Assembly (NCBI GenBank): GCA_024635995.1
Contig: JAGXHW010000024.1
Location: 1 to 64,000, forward strand
DNA length: 64,000 nt
Reading direction: 5' to 3'
From: Clostridiaceae bacterium
Lineage (GTDB): Bacteria > Bacillota > Clostridia > Peptostreptococcales > Tindalliaceae
The translations under genes and the position numbers were made by a program. Within the stretch, counting starts at the first letter, position 1. Each line of letters opens with the position of its first letter. Shown piece after piece: positions 62,789 to 64,000 of the stretch. The notes beneath the pieces are model-generated. The model searched no databases, had not been told where the DNA came from, and saw only the letters and a list, made by a program, of their open reading frames with translations.

Positions 62789-64000
62789 ATGAATGATAAA
62801 GTTAGTAAAGCAATAGAGACAATGAAACGGGGGTATATCCTTGACCCTAATCGTATTTTGGCAGATTACCGTAAAGAAACAGCCGAAATCAGAGGCTATC
62901 ACGGTCGTGAATTGTTAGAATTGCTTCAAAACGCAGTAGATGAACTTGGCTGCACAGAAAACCGCTCTGTCTATATCTCTCAAAATGACGGCTTACTAAT
63001 GATATGCAACAACGGAAATGTGTTTACATACGATGGCTTTATCTCATTAATGTATTCAAACCTGAGTCCGAAGCACAATAAAGCTGAATACATTGGTAAC
63101 AAGGGTACGGGATTTCGTTCTATTCTCAACTGGGCGGAAAGCGTTCGAATTTACAGTGGAGATTTATCCGTTGAGTTTTCCAATTTATATGCCACCGAGA
63201 TGTTGGCTGAACTCATGACCAACGATACAGTTAACGCATTTTGTCAAGAGCATGATGATGTTCGTCTTGCAACACTTGTGGCACCAAGAGTCATCAAAAA
63301 ACTACCAGGTAAAAATTACGACACTGTGATTGAAGTTAATCTCAAAAACGGTATTGTTGACGGAGTTATCAGTCAATTAAAGCAACTAAATGCTAAAACA
63401 CTTCTTTTCCTTGAAAATCTAGAACACTTGACTGTTGAAATTGAGGGAGATCTTTTTACTTATCGTAAATTTGTGAGTGACACGGGGAGTGGTATTTCTA
63501 AAATAAAAATTGTAGCTGCCGAAAACAGTGAAATTTCTGAATCCGAAGAATGGTTGGTTATATCCCGCGAAAGTCATTTTGGAAAGCAAAAGTATGGACT
63601 GATGATTGCATATAAACCTGATATGTCCATCAAGCCTAGTGTACTGTATAGCTATTTTAAGACTAAGGTACAGTTTCCAGTCCCGGCGCTTGTTCATGCG
63701 ACGTTTGACCTGAATGCAGACAGAAACCATCTCGCCGAAACAGAAGCAAATAAACACATACTAAAGGCAATTTGCGATACACTCGTTGAATTGGCTTTGC
63801 TGACTGCTGCAGAGAATGTTAATTACGCTCCGCTTAGTTTACTTTCGACAATCGGGGAATTTCCATTTGAACTAAGTTGGGATGAATTTTCAATTCGGGA
63901 ATATTACTTTGACGCCATAGCCGCAAACCGTGTTCTCCCCACCGTCAATAGCACATACATCTCATTTGATGAAGAACCACGGTTTTATGATACAACAATT
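62789..64000 (+). CDS. GHKL (HSP90/sacsin-like) ATPase, 3' end outside window
   Basis: Open for all 404 codons to the window edge. The ATP-binding Bergerat fold is clear: N-box HGRELLELLQNAVDEL (about residue 39), G1 box reading MICNNGNVFTYDGF (Asn in place of the usual Asp), and G2 box YIGNKGTGFRSILNWA. This matches sacsin-type N-terminal ATPase regions; such proteins are often over 1000 aa, so a long C-terminal part is expected beyond the window. The ATG follows TTGGAGGTAATTCTATA. The gene lies 90 bp after the Argonaute gene on the same strand with no terminator between, so they may form one defence operon (inference). Confidence 0.85.
   Translation, partial: MNDKVSKAIETMKRGYILDPNRILADYRKETAEIRGYHGRELLELLQNAVDELGCTENRSVYISQNDGLLMICNNGNVFTYDGFISLMYSNLSPKHNKAEYIGNKGTGFRSILNWAESVRIYSGDLSVEFSNLYATEMLAELMTNDTVNAFCQEHDDVRLATLVAPRVIKKLPGKNYDTVIEVNLKNGIVDGVISQLKQLNAKTLLFLENLEHLTVEIEGDLFTYRKFVSDTGSGISKIKIVAAENSEISESEEWLVISRESHFGKQKYGLMIAYKPDMSIKPSVLYSYFKTKVQFPVPALVHATFDLNADRNHLAETEANKHILKAICDTLVELALLTAAENVNYAPLSLLSTIGEFPFELSWDEFSIREYYFDAIAANRVLPTVNSTYISFDEEPRFYDTTI

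Overview
The window looks like chromosomal DNA of an anaerobic Firmicute of the class Clostridia. The support is the gene content (citramalate synthase with a leu/ilv operon, three SLH domains, an ECF transporter, YedF and a predicted selenoprotein), the strong AGGAGG-type ribosome sites and frequent TTG/GTG starts. The species cannot be named from the sequence. No tRNA, rRNA, CRISPR array or complete insertion sequence was seen.

Layout. 1-6081: branched-chain amino acid operon (cimA-leuC-leuD-leuB-ilvB). 6179-18063: housekeeping and redox genes: a universal stress protein, a DUF445 protein, a diguanylate cyclase, a DUF401 permease, a ferredoxin/flavodoxin/FMN-binding trio, a MarR regulator with a frameshifted wrbA, a PIN-TRAM protein and an FMN-dependent glutamate-synthase-like enzyme. 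18247-25199: a cobalamin riboswitch followed by a large SLH-anchored surface protein, a lipoprotein, and EcfT, a fused EcfA-EcfA' and an S component. The surface protein combines an alpha-toroid with DUF4430, the same domain pairing as animal intrinsic factor and transcobalamin. I read this locus as a surface capture and import route for cobalamin. 25293-36331: pirin, yedF, a PHP protein, purine nucleoside phosphorylase, an ArsR/ArsP-like/Acr3 arsenic cluster, a four-domain FMN-binding exported protein, a lipoprotein and an EamA-type exporter. 36442-43661: a PLP enzyme plus M20 hydrolase operon with an elaborate leader, two alpha/beta hydrolases with an HTH regulator, and a Fic protein.

43662-64000 is an accessory region. 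It has gene remnants, a selenoprotein of the CopZ-like 2Fe-2S family with an in-frame UGA, a nucleotidyltransferase-fold protein, a complete type I restriction-modification system (hsdM-hsdS-hsdR), several orphan AT-rich genes, a truncated GIY-YIG nuclease, a gene interrupted by an amber codon, a DUF2971-like protein, and a single-chain SIR2-APAZ-PIWI short prokaryotic Argonaute. The last is followed by a GHKL (HSP90-like) ATPase gene that runs off the end of the window. This part is best read as a defence island.

The strongest leads are the intrinsic-factor-like cobalamin locus, the SIR2-Argonaute beside an HSP90-like ATPase, and the selenoprotein. All functional statements rest on motif and family recognition by eye; no database search was run.
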